Of a DNA stretch of 64,000 bases, positions 11,612 to 22,992 are shown piece after piece. The stretch spans positions 148,495,917-148,559,916 of the forward strand of contig NC_053391.1 in assembly GCF_905171765.1 (NCBI RefSeq), read 5' to 3'. This stretch comes from Bufo bufo (lineage: Eukaryota; Chordata; Amphibia; Anura; Bufonidae). How positions within the stretch are numbered: the first letter of the stretch is position 1; the number at the start of each line of letters is the position of its first letter. Below the pieces are notes generated by a model. The model was not told the DNA's origin and did no database searches. It was given only the letters and a program-made list of their open reading frames with translations. Both the position numbers and the translations under genes were made by a program.

Positions 11612-14600
11612 TATAAATCACAGAAAAAATGCACCAAACGGATATGCCACTGACTATACTGGCTAGTCATAAATGCAGATATTAAAAGCTGAGACTTTCG
11701 CCAATATATTCCTGTCAGGAAAATATCGGAGCCCATCATTGCACCACGTCACGGTCACTCAGCATGGCAAAGGGTCCTACCACTACGCTACCTATGGTGT
11801 GAAAACGGTCTGAAGGCGATGTAATCCAGCTCGCAGCCAGGCTTCCACACAAACGCCTAGCAGGACAACTAGTGCAATGTGAACAAAGCCAAGACTGCAA
11901 GCCACGCCCATATCAGACCCTGTGATGGAGGTCACCAGGTGCAAAAGAGTGCTTGAATGCCAGGTAACGGCACATACACTACATAGAAACAAGACAAAAA
12001 CACAGAAATATAGTGGCAATACTGGAGGAGCGGCTCAACCCCTAACACTGTAGCGTGTTTTACATTGGGGGAGCAGCCCCACCGCATGTGGACCGCAGCA
12101 ACCGACTATCCCCAGCAAAAAATGCATACGGTGGAGGATGTCGGCGCGGTCCACATGCACCACAAGGGCATCCTACACAAAACGGAGCATTGTGCGGATG
12201 TAAATACAATCATATAAATCACAGAAAAAATGCACCAAACGGATATGCCACTGACTATACTGGCTAGTCATAAATGCAGATATTAAAAGCTGAGACTTTC
12301 GCCAATATATTCCTGTCAGGAAAATATCGGAGCCCATGATTGCACCACGTCACGGTCACTCAGCATGGCACAGGGTCCTACCACTACGCTACCTATGGTG
12401 TGAACACGGTCTGAAGGCGATGTAATCCAGCTCGCAGCCAGGCTTCCACACAAACGCCTAGCAGGACAACTAGTGCAATGTGAACAAAGCCAAGACTGCA
12501 AGCTACGCCCATATCAGACCCTGTGATGGAGGTCACCAGGTGCAAAAGAGTGCTTGAATGCCAGGTAACGGCACATACACTACATAGAAACAAGACAAAA
12601 ACACAGAAATATAGTGGCAATACTGGCATTCAAGCACTCTTTTGCACCTGGTGACCTCCATCACAGGGTCTGATATGGGCGTGGCTTGCAGTCTTGGCTT
12701 TGTTCACATTGCACTAGTTGTCCTGCTAGGCGTTTGTGTGGAAGCCTGGCTGCGAGCTGGATTACATCGCCTTCAGACCGTGTTCACACCATAGGTAGCG
12801 TAGTGGTAGGACCCTTTGCCATGCTGAGTGACCGTGACGTGGTGCAATGATGGGCTCCGATATTTTCCTGACAGGAATATATTGGCGAAAGTCTCAGCTT
12901 TTAATATCTGCATTTATGACTAGCCAGTATAGTCAGTGGCATATCCGTTTGGTGCATTTTTTCTGTGATTTATATGATTGTATTTACATCCGCACAATGC
13001 TCCGTTTTGTGTAGGATGCCCTTGTGGTGCATGTGGACCGCGCCGACATCCTCCACCGTATGCATTTTTTGCTGGGGATAGTCGGTTGCTGCGGTCCACA
13101 TGCGGTGGGGCTGCTCCCCCAATGTAAAACACGCTACAGTGTTAGGGGTTGAGCCGCTCCTCCAGTATTGCCACTATATTTCTGTGTTTTTGTCTTGTTT
13201 CTATGTAGTGTATGTGCCGTTACCTGGCATTCAAGCACTCTTTTGCACCTGGTGACCTCCATCACAGGGTCTGATATGGGCGTGGCTTGCAGTCTTGGCT
13301 TTGTTCACATTGCACTAGTTGTCCTGCTAGGCGTTTGTGTGGAAGCCTGGCTGCGAGCTGCATTACATCGCCTTCAGACCGTGTTCACACCATAGGTAGC
13401 GTAGTGGTAGGACCCTTTGCCATGCTGAGTGACTGTGACGTGGTGCAATGATGGGCTCCGATATTTTCCTGACAGGAATATATTGGCGAAAGTCTCAGCT
13501 TTTAATATCTGCATTTATGACTAGCCAGTATAGTCAGTGGCATATCCGTTTGGTGCATTTTTTCTGTGATTTATATGATTGTATTTACATCCGCACAATG
13601 CTCCGTTTTGTGTAGGATGCCCTTGTGGTGCATGTGGACCGCGCCGACATCCTCCACCGTATGCATTTTTTGCTGGGGATAGTCGTTTGCTGCGGTCCAC
13701 ATGCGGTGGGGCTGCTCCCCCAATGTAAAACACGCTCCACTGTTAGGGGTTGAGCCGCTCCTCCAGTATTGCCACTATATTTCTGTGTTTTTGTCTTGTT
13801 TCTATGTAGTGTATGTGCCGTTACCTGGCATTCAAGCACTCTTTTGCACCTGGTGACCTCCATCACAGGGTCTGATATGGGCGTGGCTTGCAGTCTTGGC
13901 TTTGTTCACATTGCACTAGTTGTCCTGCTAGGCGTTTGTGTGGAAGACTGGCTGCGAGCTGGATTACATCGCCTTCAGACCGTGTTCACACCATAGGTAG
14001 CGTAGTGGTAGGACCCTTTGCCATGCTGAGTGACTGTGACGTGGTGCAATGATGGGCTCCGATATTTTCCTGACAGGAATATATTGGCGAAAGTCTCAGC
14101 TTTTAATATCTGCATTTATGACTAGCCAGTATAGTCAGTGGCATATCCGTTTGGTGCATTTTTTCTGTGATTTATATGATTGTATTTACATCCGCACAAT
14201 GCTCCGTTTTGTGTAGGATGCCCTTGTGGTGCATGTGGACCGTGCCGACATCCTCCACCGTATGCATTTTTTGCTGGGGATAGTCGTTTGCTGCGGTCCA
14301 CATGCGGTGGGGCTGCTCCCCCAATGTAAAACACGCTACAGTGTTAGGGGTTGAGCCGCTCCTCCAGTATTGCCACTATATTTCTGTGTTTTTGTCTTGT
14401 TTCTATGTAGTGTATGTGCCGTTACCTGGCATTCAAGCACTCTTTTGCACCTGGTGACCTCCATCACAGGGTCTGATATGGGCGTGGCTTGCAGTCTTGG
14501 CTTTGTTCACATTGCACTAGTTATCCTGCTAGGCGTTTGTGTGGAAGCCTGGCTGCGAGCTGGATTACATCGCCTTCAGACCGTGTTCACACCATAGGTA

Positions 14601-14997
14601 GCGTAGTGGTAGGACCCTTTGCCATGCTGAGTGACCGTGACGTGGTGCAATGATGGGCTCCGATATTTTCCTGACAGGAATATATTGGCGAAAGTCTCAG
14701 CTTTTAATATCTGCATTTATGACTAGCCAGTATAGTCAGTGGCATATCCGTTTGGTGCATTTTTTTCTGTGATTTATATGATTGTATTTACATCCGCACA
14801 ATGCTCCGTTTTGTGTAGGATGCCCTTGTGGTGCATGTGGACCTCGCCGACATCCTCCACCGTATGCATTTTTTGCTGGGGATAGTCGTTTGCTGCGGTC
14901 CACATGCGGTGGGGCTGCTCCCCCAATGTAAAACACGCTACAGTGTTAGGGGTTGAGCCGCTCCTCCAGTATTGCCACTATATTTCTGTGTTTTTTT
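11612..14997. repeat. 601-bp satellite array with one inversion
   Basis: Plus-oriented unit 11612-12212 is followed by a partial unit to 12626. From there the sequence switches to the reverse complement, with unit marks at 13161, 13762, 14363 and 14965 (601, 601 and 602 bp). Copies differ at only a few positions. Each unit holds a 13-bp inverted repeat (12084-12096 with 12146-12158) and, in the reverse orientation, a TAGCGTAGTGGTAGG stretch like a pol III A box. A 75-codon and a 70-codon frame stay open in most units, but they have no start context or family resemblance, so I do not call genes. Confidence 0.95.
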
Positions 14998-15010
14998 CTA
15001 CTGTAATTTG
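14998..15010. repeat. 13-bp direct repeat, right flank of 601-bp array
   Basis: This is the second copy of CTACTGTAATTTG (first at 11599-11611). Confidence 0.7.
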
Positions 15011-15102
15011 TCCCACATTTGCGCCTCAATAGCTTTTCCCAAATTTCTGCTCGATCCCAATTTTTTTAAATACATTTATCTCCCTTAAATTTGGTTTCTT
15101 TT

Positions 15103-15236
15103 TCTCATGCTCCCTCTCCGGCCTGGAACCCTGATTCCCCGCCACCCATGATCACCATGGTAGGCGCATAAAAGAACATCGAAAGTTGATAAAGCAGATA
15201 TCAAATTGGATCGTGAACATCACGGGGACGTGCGAC
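15103..15236 (-). pseudogene. 18S rRNA gene fragment, antisense, inside hAT A
   Basis: Read on the minus strand, this matches the 5' domain of nuclear 18S rRNA. On the plus strand the complementary landmarks are GCTCCCTCTCCGG, AACCCTGATTCCCCG, TCACCATGGTAGGC and ATCGAAAGTTGATA, in the same order and spacing as in the rRNA gene. Identity looks like roughly 75-80% by eye. It lies between the hAT 3' repeats and a second copy of the transposase C-terminus, and joins the latter at about 15236. It is a captured fragment, not a functional rRNA gene. Confidence 0.85.
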
Positions 15237-15640
15237 ATGGTGGAGCAGTAAGTATGCACACGCCTACACGAACTAACTAACAGGGGTGAGCCCCTGCAAC
15301 TTCTGGGTCTCCAAATTGGGCACATGGCCTGAGCTTGCCCTTTATGCCTTGGAGGTGCTGGCCTGCCCTGCAGCCAGTGTATTGTCTGAACGTGTGTTTA
15401 GCACGACTGGAGGGTTATATTTCCCAATGTTTTGGGGTGTACCCTAATTTAAAAAAATAAAAATAAATTTTAAACCAAAAAGCAGTGTAGGCTACCTCCT
15501 CCTCCTCCACCACCACTTCCACCTACACCGCCACATCCACTGCCTCCTCAACCTCCTACTCCATATGGACCTGGTCCTTCTAGATCAAGATTATTATTTT
15601 TTATTTTTACGTATTTTATGTTATTTTAAGTCATTTCCCT
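15237..15640 (+). pseudogene. Second copy of hAT A transposase C-terminus and 3' UTR
   Basis: From CATGGTGGAGCAG on, the sequence parallels 9436-9606 (TTCTGGGTCTCCAAATTGGG, TGTCTGAACGTGTGTTTAGC) and then 9860-9965 (CCTCCACC-rich segment, CTCCTACTCCATATG). It is truncated on the left at the 18S junction. Either an internal duplication of element A or a fragment of a second copy would explain it. Confidence 0.85.
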
Positions 15641-15649
15641 ATCCACATT

Positions 15650-15877
15650 TGTTTGCAGAGCACTTGCCATGCTCTTAACCACATTTTGACGACATTAGCA
15701 GCCCTCTAGCCTTTTCCATGACATTTTTACAGCCATTTTAGTGCTCAAAAGTTCGGGTCCCCATTGACTTCAATGGGGTTCGGGTTCGGGTCAAGTTCGG
15801 ATCCCGAACTCGAACTTTTTTTCCGAAGTTCGGCCGAACCCGTAGAACCCGAACATCCAGGTGTCTGCTCAACTCTA
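15650..15877. mobile_element. Right terminal region of hAT A
   Basis: The segment holds clustered GTTCGGG/CCGAAC motifs, CCCCATTGACTTCAATGGGG, and ends in GGTGTCTGCTCAACTCTA. This is the typical look of an hAT end with subterminal transposase-binding motifs. The matching left end is off the window or was destroyed by the TTAA insertion at 1-283. Confidence 0.7.
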
Positions 15878-16767
15878 CATATGACCTCATGTGCTGTGTC
15901 TGTATACACACCGGCATGCATTTGCCGCCAAAAAGTGACCGATTTTTGGGCTAATATTTTTACATAAAAAAAATCCTAAAGCAAAGTCTGTTTGTTACCA
16001 CGTGCAGCCTTGAGTTTACCCACATGTTACCTTCATTTTAAGATTATGAATGCTGTTTTGGTATTAAAGAGCTTTAAATTAGTTGCCTACGGTTCTAGAA
16101 GACTCCAGAATGTAATCCACAACTTTTCAGGGCGATTGGAGTACTTTAAATTAGGCTCAAATTTATTTAGGCCCCAAATCGAATCACCTGACTGATTTGG
16201 CCAGGTTAAATTTGATTCAAATTTCAAGAACTTCACTCTTGAAACATATACTGTAGTTCTTACTAGAACTGCCACAAGCTTGTGTTTTTTATGTGTTTTG
16301 AAGTAAGGGCATGTTCACATCTCTATTCATCAAACATAGCAGAGAGAAAAGTCCTGCATGCAGGACATAACGGATCCCATTATAGTCAATATAAGTTACG
16401 GTCAGTTTTGTGCCAAGTCTGGCGCTTATGTTATTTTCATTCTTCTGCACCTATAATGGAGCAGAACAACAGAAGCAACAACACTGATATGAAAGTGCCC
16501 CAAGTAATTTAGATAATTTTCTTTGAAGGTTAATTTTCCTATTATACCATTTCAAAACAATTTTATCTTCAGCTTCTTACTAGATTTAATTTTAATTTGC
16601 AAATTATCCACTTTGCCACCTCAACATGTGTGATGTCCACAGTATGCTTAGGATGGTTATGATAAAATAAAAGTAGGACTCTTTCCAGCTCTGTAAGAAG
16701 CTAATGAGCAGAACAATCAGTTTTTGCGTACTAATTAGAAAACTAGAAAAGTCATATTAACAACATA
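15878..16767. other. No gene seen
   Basis: Non-coding by inspection. Around 16310-16460 there is a stretch of the 'GGGCATGTTCACATC' kind common at ends of anuran MITEs, but I could not find paired ends. Confidence 0.4.
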
Positions 16768-16769
16768 TA

Positions 16770-18376
16770 CAGTTGCAAGAAAAAGTATGTGAACCCTTTG
16801 GAATGATATGGATTTCTGCACAAATTGGTCATAAAATATGATCCGATCTTTATCTAAGTCACAACAATAGACAATCACAGTCTGCTTAAACTAATACCAA
16901 ACAAAGAATTAAATGTTACCATGTTTTTATTGAACACACCATGTAAACATTCACAGTGCAGGTGGAAAAAGTATGTGAACCTTTGGATTTAATAACTGGT
17001 TGAACCTCCTTTGGCAGCTATAACTTAAACCAAACGTTTCCTGTAGTTGCAGATCAGACATGCACATTGGTCAGGAGTAATTCTTGACCATTCCTCTTTA
17101 CAGAACTGTTTCAGTTCAGCAATATTCTTCGGATGTCTGGTGTGAATCGCTTTCTTGAGGTCATCCCACAGCATCTCAATCGGGTTGAGGTCAGGACTCT
17201 GACTGGGCCACTACAGAAGGCGTATTTTCTTGTTTAAGCCATTCTGTTGTTGATTTACTTCTATGCTTTGGGTCGTTCTCCTGTTGCAACATCCATCTTC
17301 TGTTGAGCTTCAGCTGGTGGACAGATGGCCTTAAGTTCTCCTGCAAAATATCTTGATAAACTTGGGAATTAATTTTTCCTTTGATGATAGCAATCCGTCC
17401 AGGCCCTGACGCAGCAAAGCAACCCCAAACCATGATGCCCCCACCACCATACTTCAAAGTTGGGATGAGGTTTTGATGTTGGTGTGCTGTGCCTCTTTTT
17501 CTCCACACATAGTGTTGAGTGTTTCTACCAAACAACTCAACTTTGGTTTCATCTGTCCACAGAATATTTTGCCAGTACTGCTATGGAACATCCAGGTGCT
17601 CTTGTGCAAACTGTAAACGTGCAGCAATGTTTTTTTTGGACAGCAGTGGTATCCTCCCATGAAATCCATTCTTGTTTACTGTTTTACGTATCGTAGATTC
17701 GCTAGCAGGGATGTTAGCATATGCCAGAGACTTTTATAAGTCTTTAGCTGACACTCTAGGATTCTTCTTCACCTCATTGAGCAGTCTGCGCTGTGCTCTT
17801 GCAATCATCTTTACAGGACGGCCACTCCTAGGGAGAGTAGCAGCAGTGCTGAACTTTCTCCATTTATAGACAATTTGTCTTACCATTGACTGATGAACAG
17901 CAAGGCTTTTGGAGATACTTTTATAACCCTTTCCAGTTTTATGCAAGTCAACAATTCTTAATCGTAGGTCTTCTGAGAGCTCTTTTGTGCGAGGCATCAT
18001 TCACATCAGGCAACACTTCTTGTGAAAAGCAAACTCAGAACTGGTGTGCTTTTTTTATAGGGCAGGGCAGCTGTAACCAACACCTCCAATCTCATCTCAT
18101 TGATTGGACTCCAGTTGGCTGACACCTCACTCCAATTAGCTCTTGGAGATGTCATTAGTCTAGGGGTTCACATACTTTTTCCACCTGCACTGTGAATGTT
18201 TACATGGTGTGTTCAATAAAAACATGGTAGCATTTAATTCTTTGTGTGTTATTAGTTTAAGCAGACTGTGATTGTCTATTGTTGTGACTTAGATGAAGAT
18301 CAGATCACATGTTATGACCAATTTGTGCAGAAATCCATATCATTCCAAAGGGTTCACATACTTTTTCTTGCAACTG
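16770..18376 (-). mobile_element. Tc1/mariner element, 1607 bp, long TIRs
   Basis: Ends are CAGTTGCAAGAAAAAGTATG and its reverse complement. The inverted repeats extend about 200 bp. TA flanks both ends (16768-16769, 18377-18378). It is the same family as 48739-50338, and its right end lies only 14 bp from the hAT that starts at 18391. Confidence 0.95.
16989..18000 (-). pseudogene. Tc1 transposase, frameshifted
   Basis: It starts with [20 protein letters not shown] (HTH region, 17734-18000) and breaks after SAKDL. The DDE half resumes at 17535-17191 with YGGGGIMVWGCF and [17 protein letters not shown], then shifts frame again before the E-containing segment. The stop is at 16989-16991. Two or more indels inactivate it. 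Confidence 0.9.
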
Positions 18377-18769
18377 TATGTGTTTAGGTCTAGTGATGGC
18401 CTTGCAGTTCGCCTGGCGGTCGGTTCGCAATGAACCTTGCGCGTTCGCGATCCGCCGAACATGCGGACATATTGCGATGTCCGCGCGCACCATATTCTTT
18501 TGCATTGCGCCGAACTTTGACGCATGACACATCCATCAGGTGGGACAGGACAGCCAATTGAGACGTTTCAGCACATGGACACACAGAGGGGTGTGATATA
18601 CTTATAATATACTTTCTAAAATATAAAGTATATTATAGTGCATTTGTATGCTTCCAGAAAATACTGATCGAGGGCTGCGATCTATCAGCTTCCACTAAAT
18701 AGTGATATAGGTTTTCCATATACCTGTGTGCTGCCACGCAGCTTTTACTGTCTAGCAGTTGTTATTACA

Positions 18770-19559
18770 TGTTATGTTACTATATTATTTGGTATCATCC
18801 TTACACCCCTGCTGTTTCTGGCTAGTTGGTTGCTCCCACCCTCCATTTCCTGCTGTAACTCCATTTTGTATAGTTGTTATGAAGAGACTGCAGAGTGTGG
18901 GAGCTGTGTAACTTCACTGGAAATGTACCTATGAAAAAGCCTCTATGTTTATACCCTTGCTACCTTGAAACATAAAGAAGCATTGGAAAACACCTCTGAA
19001 TTTGTTATTCATTGAGTAAACTATCTGTTAAGGTGATTATTCAACCTGCTGCACACATCCTTACAGACTGGGTCTACAAGACGCTTGTGGCAGGTACAAC
19101 TGATGCTGAGACAGAACAGTAAATTTCCAGAAGAATCCATCACATGACTAGTGCCAGGGATTGCTGGACTGCGCTGTGGGTCTATTTTCTCTAGTAATAC
19201 CAGCTTATACAAGTTTTGCCTTTCTTGGTGAGCCATAAGTACCTTCTGAACTGTGCAAGGACTGTGTATCATTGCTATATCAAGTCCCAAGGATTCATAT
19301 TGTCAAGCTGTTTGGGTTGTGAATTCAATACCTGAATCGATTGAAATAACTGTATATTCCTGCCTTTATAAAGTGATTGTGAACTGTGTTTCTCTGTGCA
19401 CTGAGCTAAGCAATCCAGTTTGAGCCAGGCTGCAGCTCTAGCTGGCTCATTGCAACAAATATTCTGCTCCCCAGCTCAGCCTGCTTTTAAAACACTTCCA
19501 TCAGAACTGAGCTTTGGCAGATTTCCAACAAGACACCAAAACTACAGCACTTGTCATTA
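18770..19559 (+). other. Probable 5' LTR/leader of BEL/Pao element
   Basis: This is non-coding sequence between the hAT left end and the first gag-like frame. A TTTATAAAG box lies at about 19363, some 195 bp before ATGTCTGACAGAG at 19559. No second LTR copy was found in the window, so exact limits are unknown. Confidence 0.4.
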
Positions 19560-21156
19560 TGTCTGACAGAGATCACACTTATGAGTTACCTGCATTTAAT
19601 CAAGATAAAGTAGACACCTTGCTTCATTCTGCTCGTCCGGTTAGAGCCCCTCATCCATCCTTTAAGGCAAGGGAGGCTTATCAAGCAAGTAAGGGAGAAA
19701 CATCTAGTAACCGGATTGCATTATGGTAGAAAACTTTAAGTTGTATAAAAGCCACTAATGAAACTAGCAACAATTCTGAGCAATTGAACACTGCTCTCTC
19801 AAGGGTTAAGTGGGCATTTGAGAATTATAAAAGACTTTCTGAAAAGTACTATTCCTTTTTGTCACATTTCCAATATAGAGGAAAAGTCACTAGAATTAAA
19901 GGACTTTACTTCTACTGACCAGCAGAAACATAGCACATATCTTGAAGCAAAGGCTCAGATAGAGGGTAAATTAGCACAGCTACATGAAACTACATCCTGT
20001 ATATCTGCTTCTTCCAGAAACTCAGGAATGTCATCTAGACCTGCCCGCTCATATCATAAATCTTCTTCTAAGTCATTGCGGTCCTGCTCTGTAAGGTCAA
20101 CACTGAGCGACCAGATACTCAAAGCTCGCCAAAAAGTTGCAGTAGCCCAGGTTCAAGCTGCCTGCTCTGAAAGAGAAGCAGCCTTCAAGGCAGAAGCTAA
20201 ATGCAAGGAAGCAGAAGCTAAATGCAAGGAAGCAGAAGCTAAACGCCCTTCCTTTAACTACTTCAAGGGGTATTGAGACCAACAGTAAATTCAAGGACTT
20301 AAGGCATCCTATTGCCGTGAGGAAGACCGCAATCGCATCCAACGTCTTGGCTACAGACATTAAATTACAAGTTACCAAGGCAAGCAATCTTGATCAACAG
20401 TGTCCCATTTATAATGTGTCATATTCTCTCTCCAAATGTCATGCATTTAAGGGCAAGCCTATTGAAGAACGCAAGACATTTCTCAAAGAACATAATATCT
20501 GTTTCAAGTGTTGCGCATCCTCCGATCATTTAGCTAAAGACTGTAAGATCGCCATCAGATGTTCCCTGTGTAACAGTGCCAAGCATGTGGATGCTCTTCA
20601 TTTAGACCTGTTCATAAGGAAACCTTCACCCGGTAGCAACCCCAAGACTACATCAGATGATGGCGGGGAGAGTACTGAGCAATATACCAACCCCGTAACC
20701 ACAAGGTGTACAGAGGTGTGTGGAGAAGGGCTTCATAGCAAGTCTTGCAGCAAGATATGCCTCGTAAGAGTTTTTCCTGAAGGATGTCCACAAAATGCAA
20801 TAAAAATGTATGCCATACTCGACGATCAGAGCAATAGCTCATTGGCAAGTACAGAATTCTTTGACTTATTCAATATTCATGGAGAGACCTGGTCCTATAC
20901 CTTGCAGACATGCGCAGGAAAGGTCAATGCTTCTGGAAGAAGAGCCCATGGCTTCATAGTGGCATCAGAATATGAAAACATAGAGTTTCCTCTTCCAACT
21001 CTAATTGAATGTGATCAGCTACCGAACAACAGAGAAGAAATTCCCACACCTGAGGTTGCATGTCATCACCCTCATTTAAGCCACATTGCTTACTTCATTC
21101 CACCACTTAACAAGGATGCAAAGATCTTGATTCTTCTAGGGAGAGACATTCCTTGA
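19559..21156 (+). pseudogene. BEL/Pao Gag, zinc knuckle and protease region, broken
   Basis: A gag-like frame opens with MSDRDHTYELPAF and stops early at 19727-19729. A second frame (19818-20276) contains a charged coiled-coil segment with EAKCKEAEAKCKEAEA repeats. The third (20317-21156) has a CCHC zinc knuckle (C at 20500, pattern CxxCx4Hx4C) followed by a retropepsin-like AILDDQSNSS (near 20812) and an ILLGRDIP segment before a TGA at 21154-21156. The order fits BEL/Pao retrotransposons. Several stops and shifts show it is inactive. Confidence 0.82.
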
Positions 21157-22956
21157 GTTCATAAAATAAGAGAGTTATGTACTGGTCCAGATGATGCTCC
21201 TCATGCCCAGAAACTTGATCTTGGATGGGTGATAATAGGAGAAGTCTGTTTAGATCAATCTCACAAGCTCTTGGATGTAGCTTCCTACAAAACTAATGTG
21301 GAGGGATCATGTACCTATCGATCGATGAAATGTTCATTGCACTATCATGTGAAGGAAAGACTTGATTTAAAATCTGAAGTTCCATATCAAGCACTCCAAG
21401 GTATTACCAGCAAGCTCACTTCTCACAAGGACCTTGGTGATTCAGTGTACCAGAAGACTTGTGATGACAACAAGATTGCCCCTTCGATCGAAGACAAGGA
21501 AATCATCAAGATTATGAATAAAGAGTTCTTCAAGGACAACTCCAACAGTTGGGTAGCTCCATTACCCTTCCGAATACCAAGGCTTTCTCTCCCTAACAAT
21601 CAAGAACAAGCTTTAGCCAGATTTGTTGCACTTAAGAGAATTCTCTGTAGCAAACCTGAGATGCAAGAGCACTTTCTAGCATTCATGCAGAAGATTCTAG
21701 ATAACCATCATGCTGAGCCAGCACCAGACCTTAAGGAAGGTGAAGGATGCTGGTACCTTCCATCCTTTGGAGTCTACCATCCTCGTAAACCTGGGCAAAT
21801 CAGAATCATCTTTGACTCAAGCGCTCAGTTCAAGGGAACCTCTTTAAACAACGTTCTTCTAACTGGTCCAAATCTAACAAACAGCCTTGTAGGAGTGTTG
21901 ATGCGGTTCAGGAAGGAACCCATTGCCGTGACAGCTGACATCCAACAGATGTTCCAGTCAAAGAAGACCACAGAAATTATCTCAGATTCTTGTGGCACCG
22001 TAACAAGGACATTAATGATCGGGTGATAGATTATCGCATGAGAGTCCATGTCTTTGGCAATAGTCCATCTCCTGCCTTGGCAACTTATGGACTGAGAAGA
22101 ACAGCGCAGGAAGGTGAAAGGGAATTCGGATCTGACACCAGGAAATTCATTGAGAGAGATTTCTATGTAGATGATGGCCTGAAATCCTTCTCAACACCTG
22201 AAGAAGCAGTCAATCTGATAAAAAGAACTCTTCTTTTTTGCTAACTTAAGGCTTCATAAGATTGTATCTAATAGCATTGAAGTAATGAGGGCTTTCAATC
22301 CAGAAGATCATGCTAAGGATTTGAACTTGGGAGTAGATGCCCTACCCACGCAATGGAGTCTCGGTCTTCTCTGGAATGTAACTTCAGACACATTCACCTT
22401 TCAGGTCTCTGACGCCAAAAAGCCATTCACCAGACGAGGAGTCCTGTCAACTGTTAATAGCCTTTACGATCCCCTAGGCTTCATGACTCCAGTTACCGTC
22501 CAAGGGCGATCCATACTTCGCCAGCTTACTGAGAGAGTGACAGATTGGGATGCCCCTCTGCCAGTAGACCTACTGCCTAAATGGGAGAAATGGAGAAACT
22601 CCTTGAAGGTACTGGAAGAACTTAATATCCCACGCTGCTATTCATCCACTTCAATTTCAAGAAGTCTGAGGAAAGAGATTCACATCTTTTGTGATGTATC
22701 TACTGAGGCGATAGCGGCTGTAGCTTATCTCAAAATCATAGATCCCTCTGTAAGATCCCATGTCTGTTTTCTACTAGGAAGGGCCAAGATAGCTCCAAAA
22801 CCTGCTCACACTATTCCAAGATTAGAATTGTGTGGCGCAACCCTAGCTGTCGAAGTCGCGGAATTCCTGCAAAATGAAATGGACAATGAAATTGTGACCT
22901 GTGACCGCCTAATGTACCTCCAGCCACAGAATCCAAAGTTCTTTGCTGTCAGGTGA
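21157..22956 (+). pseudogene. BEL/Pao reverse transcriptase and RNase H region, truncated
   Basis: The same frame continues to 22026 and carries the RT palm block AVTADIQQMF (about 21928). It then shifts frame; 21990-22244 holds the catalytic YVDD at 22164-22175. A further shift leads to 22285-22956, with the BEL-type NSLYDPLGFMTPVTVQGR connection block and an RNase H-like HIFCDVSTEAIAAVAY. Coding similarity ends near 22905. Integrase and the 3' end are missing, and sequence of the hAT 3' repeat type follows directly. Confidence 0.85.
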
Positions 22957-22992
22957 ATGCCTATTGCCTAATTTTTGGGGCCTGTACTGGCC
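22909..22992. repeat. Single hAT-B-type 3' repeat unit
   Basis: CTAATGTACCTCCAGCCACA, AAAGTTCTTTGCTGTCAGG and TTTTTGGGGCCTGTACTGGCC match the repeats at 35480-35770. It links this hAT shell to the hAT B family. Confidence 0.85.

Noticed and set aside
12861..12905. CCTGACAGGAATATATTGGCGAAAG as a possible second hammerhead core in the satellite
   Set aside because: The core should read CTGANGA directly before stem II; here it reads CTGACAGGA and simply forms a TTCC/GGAA hairpin.
11792..14936. Recurrent 70- to 75-codon open frames in the 601-bp array
   Set aside because: They recur only because the DNA repeats. There is no codon-bias signal, start context or family resemblance, and both strands are open.
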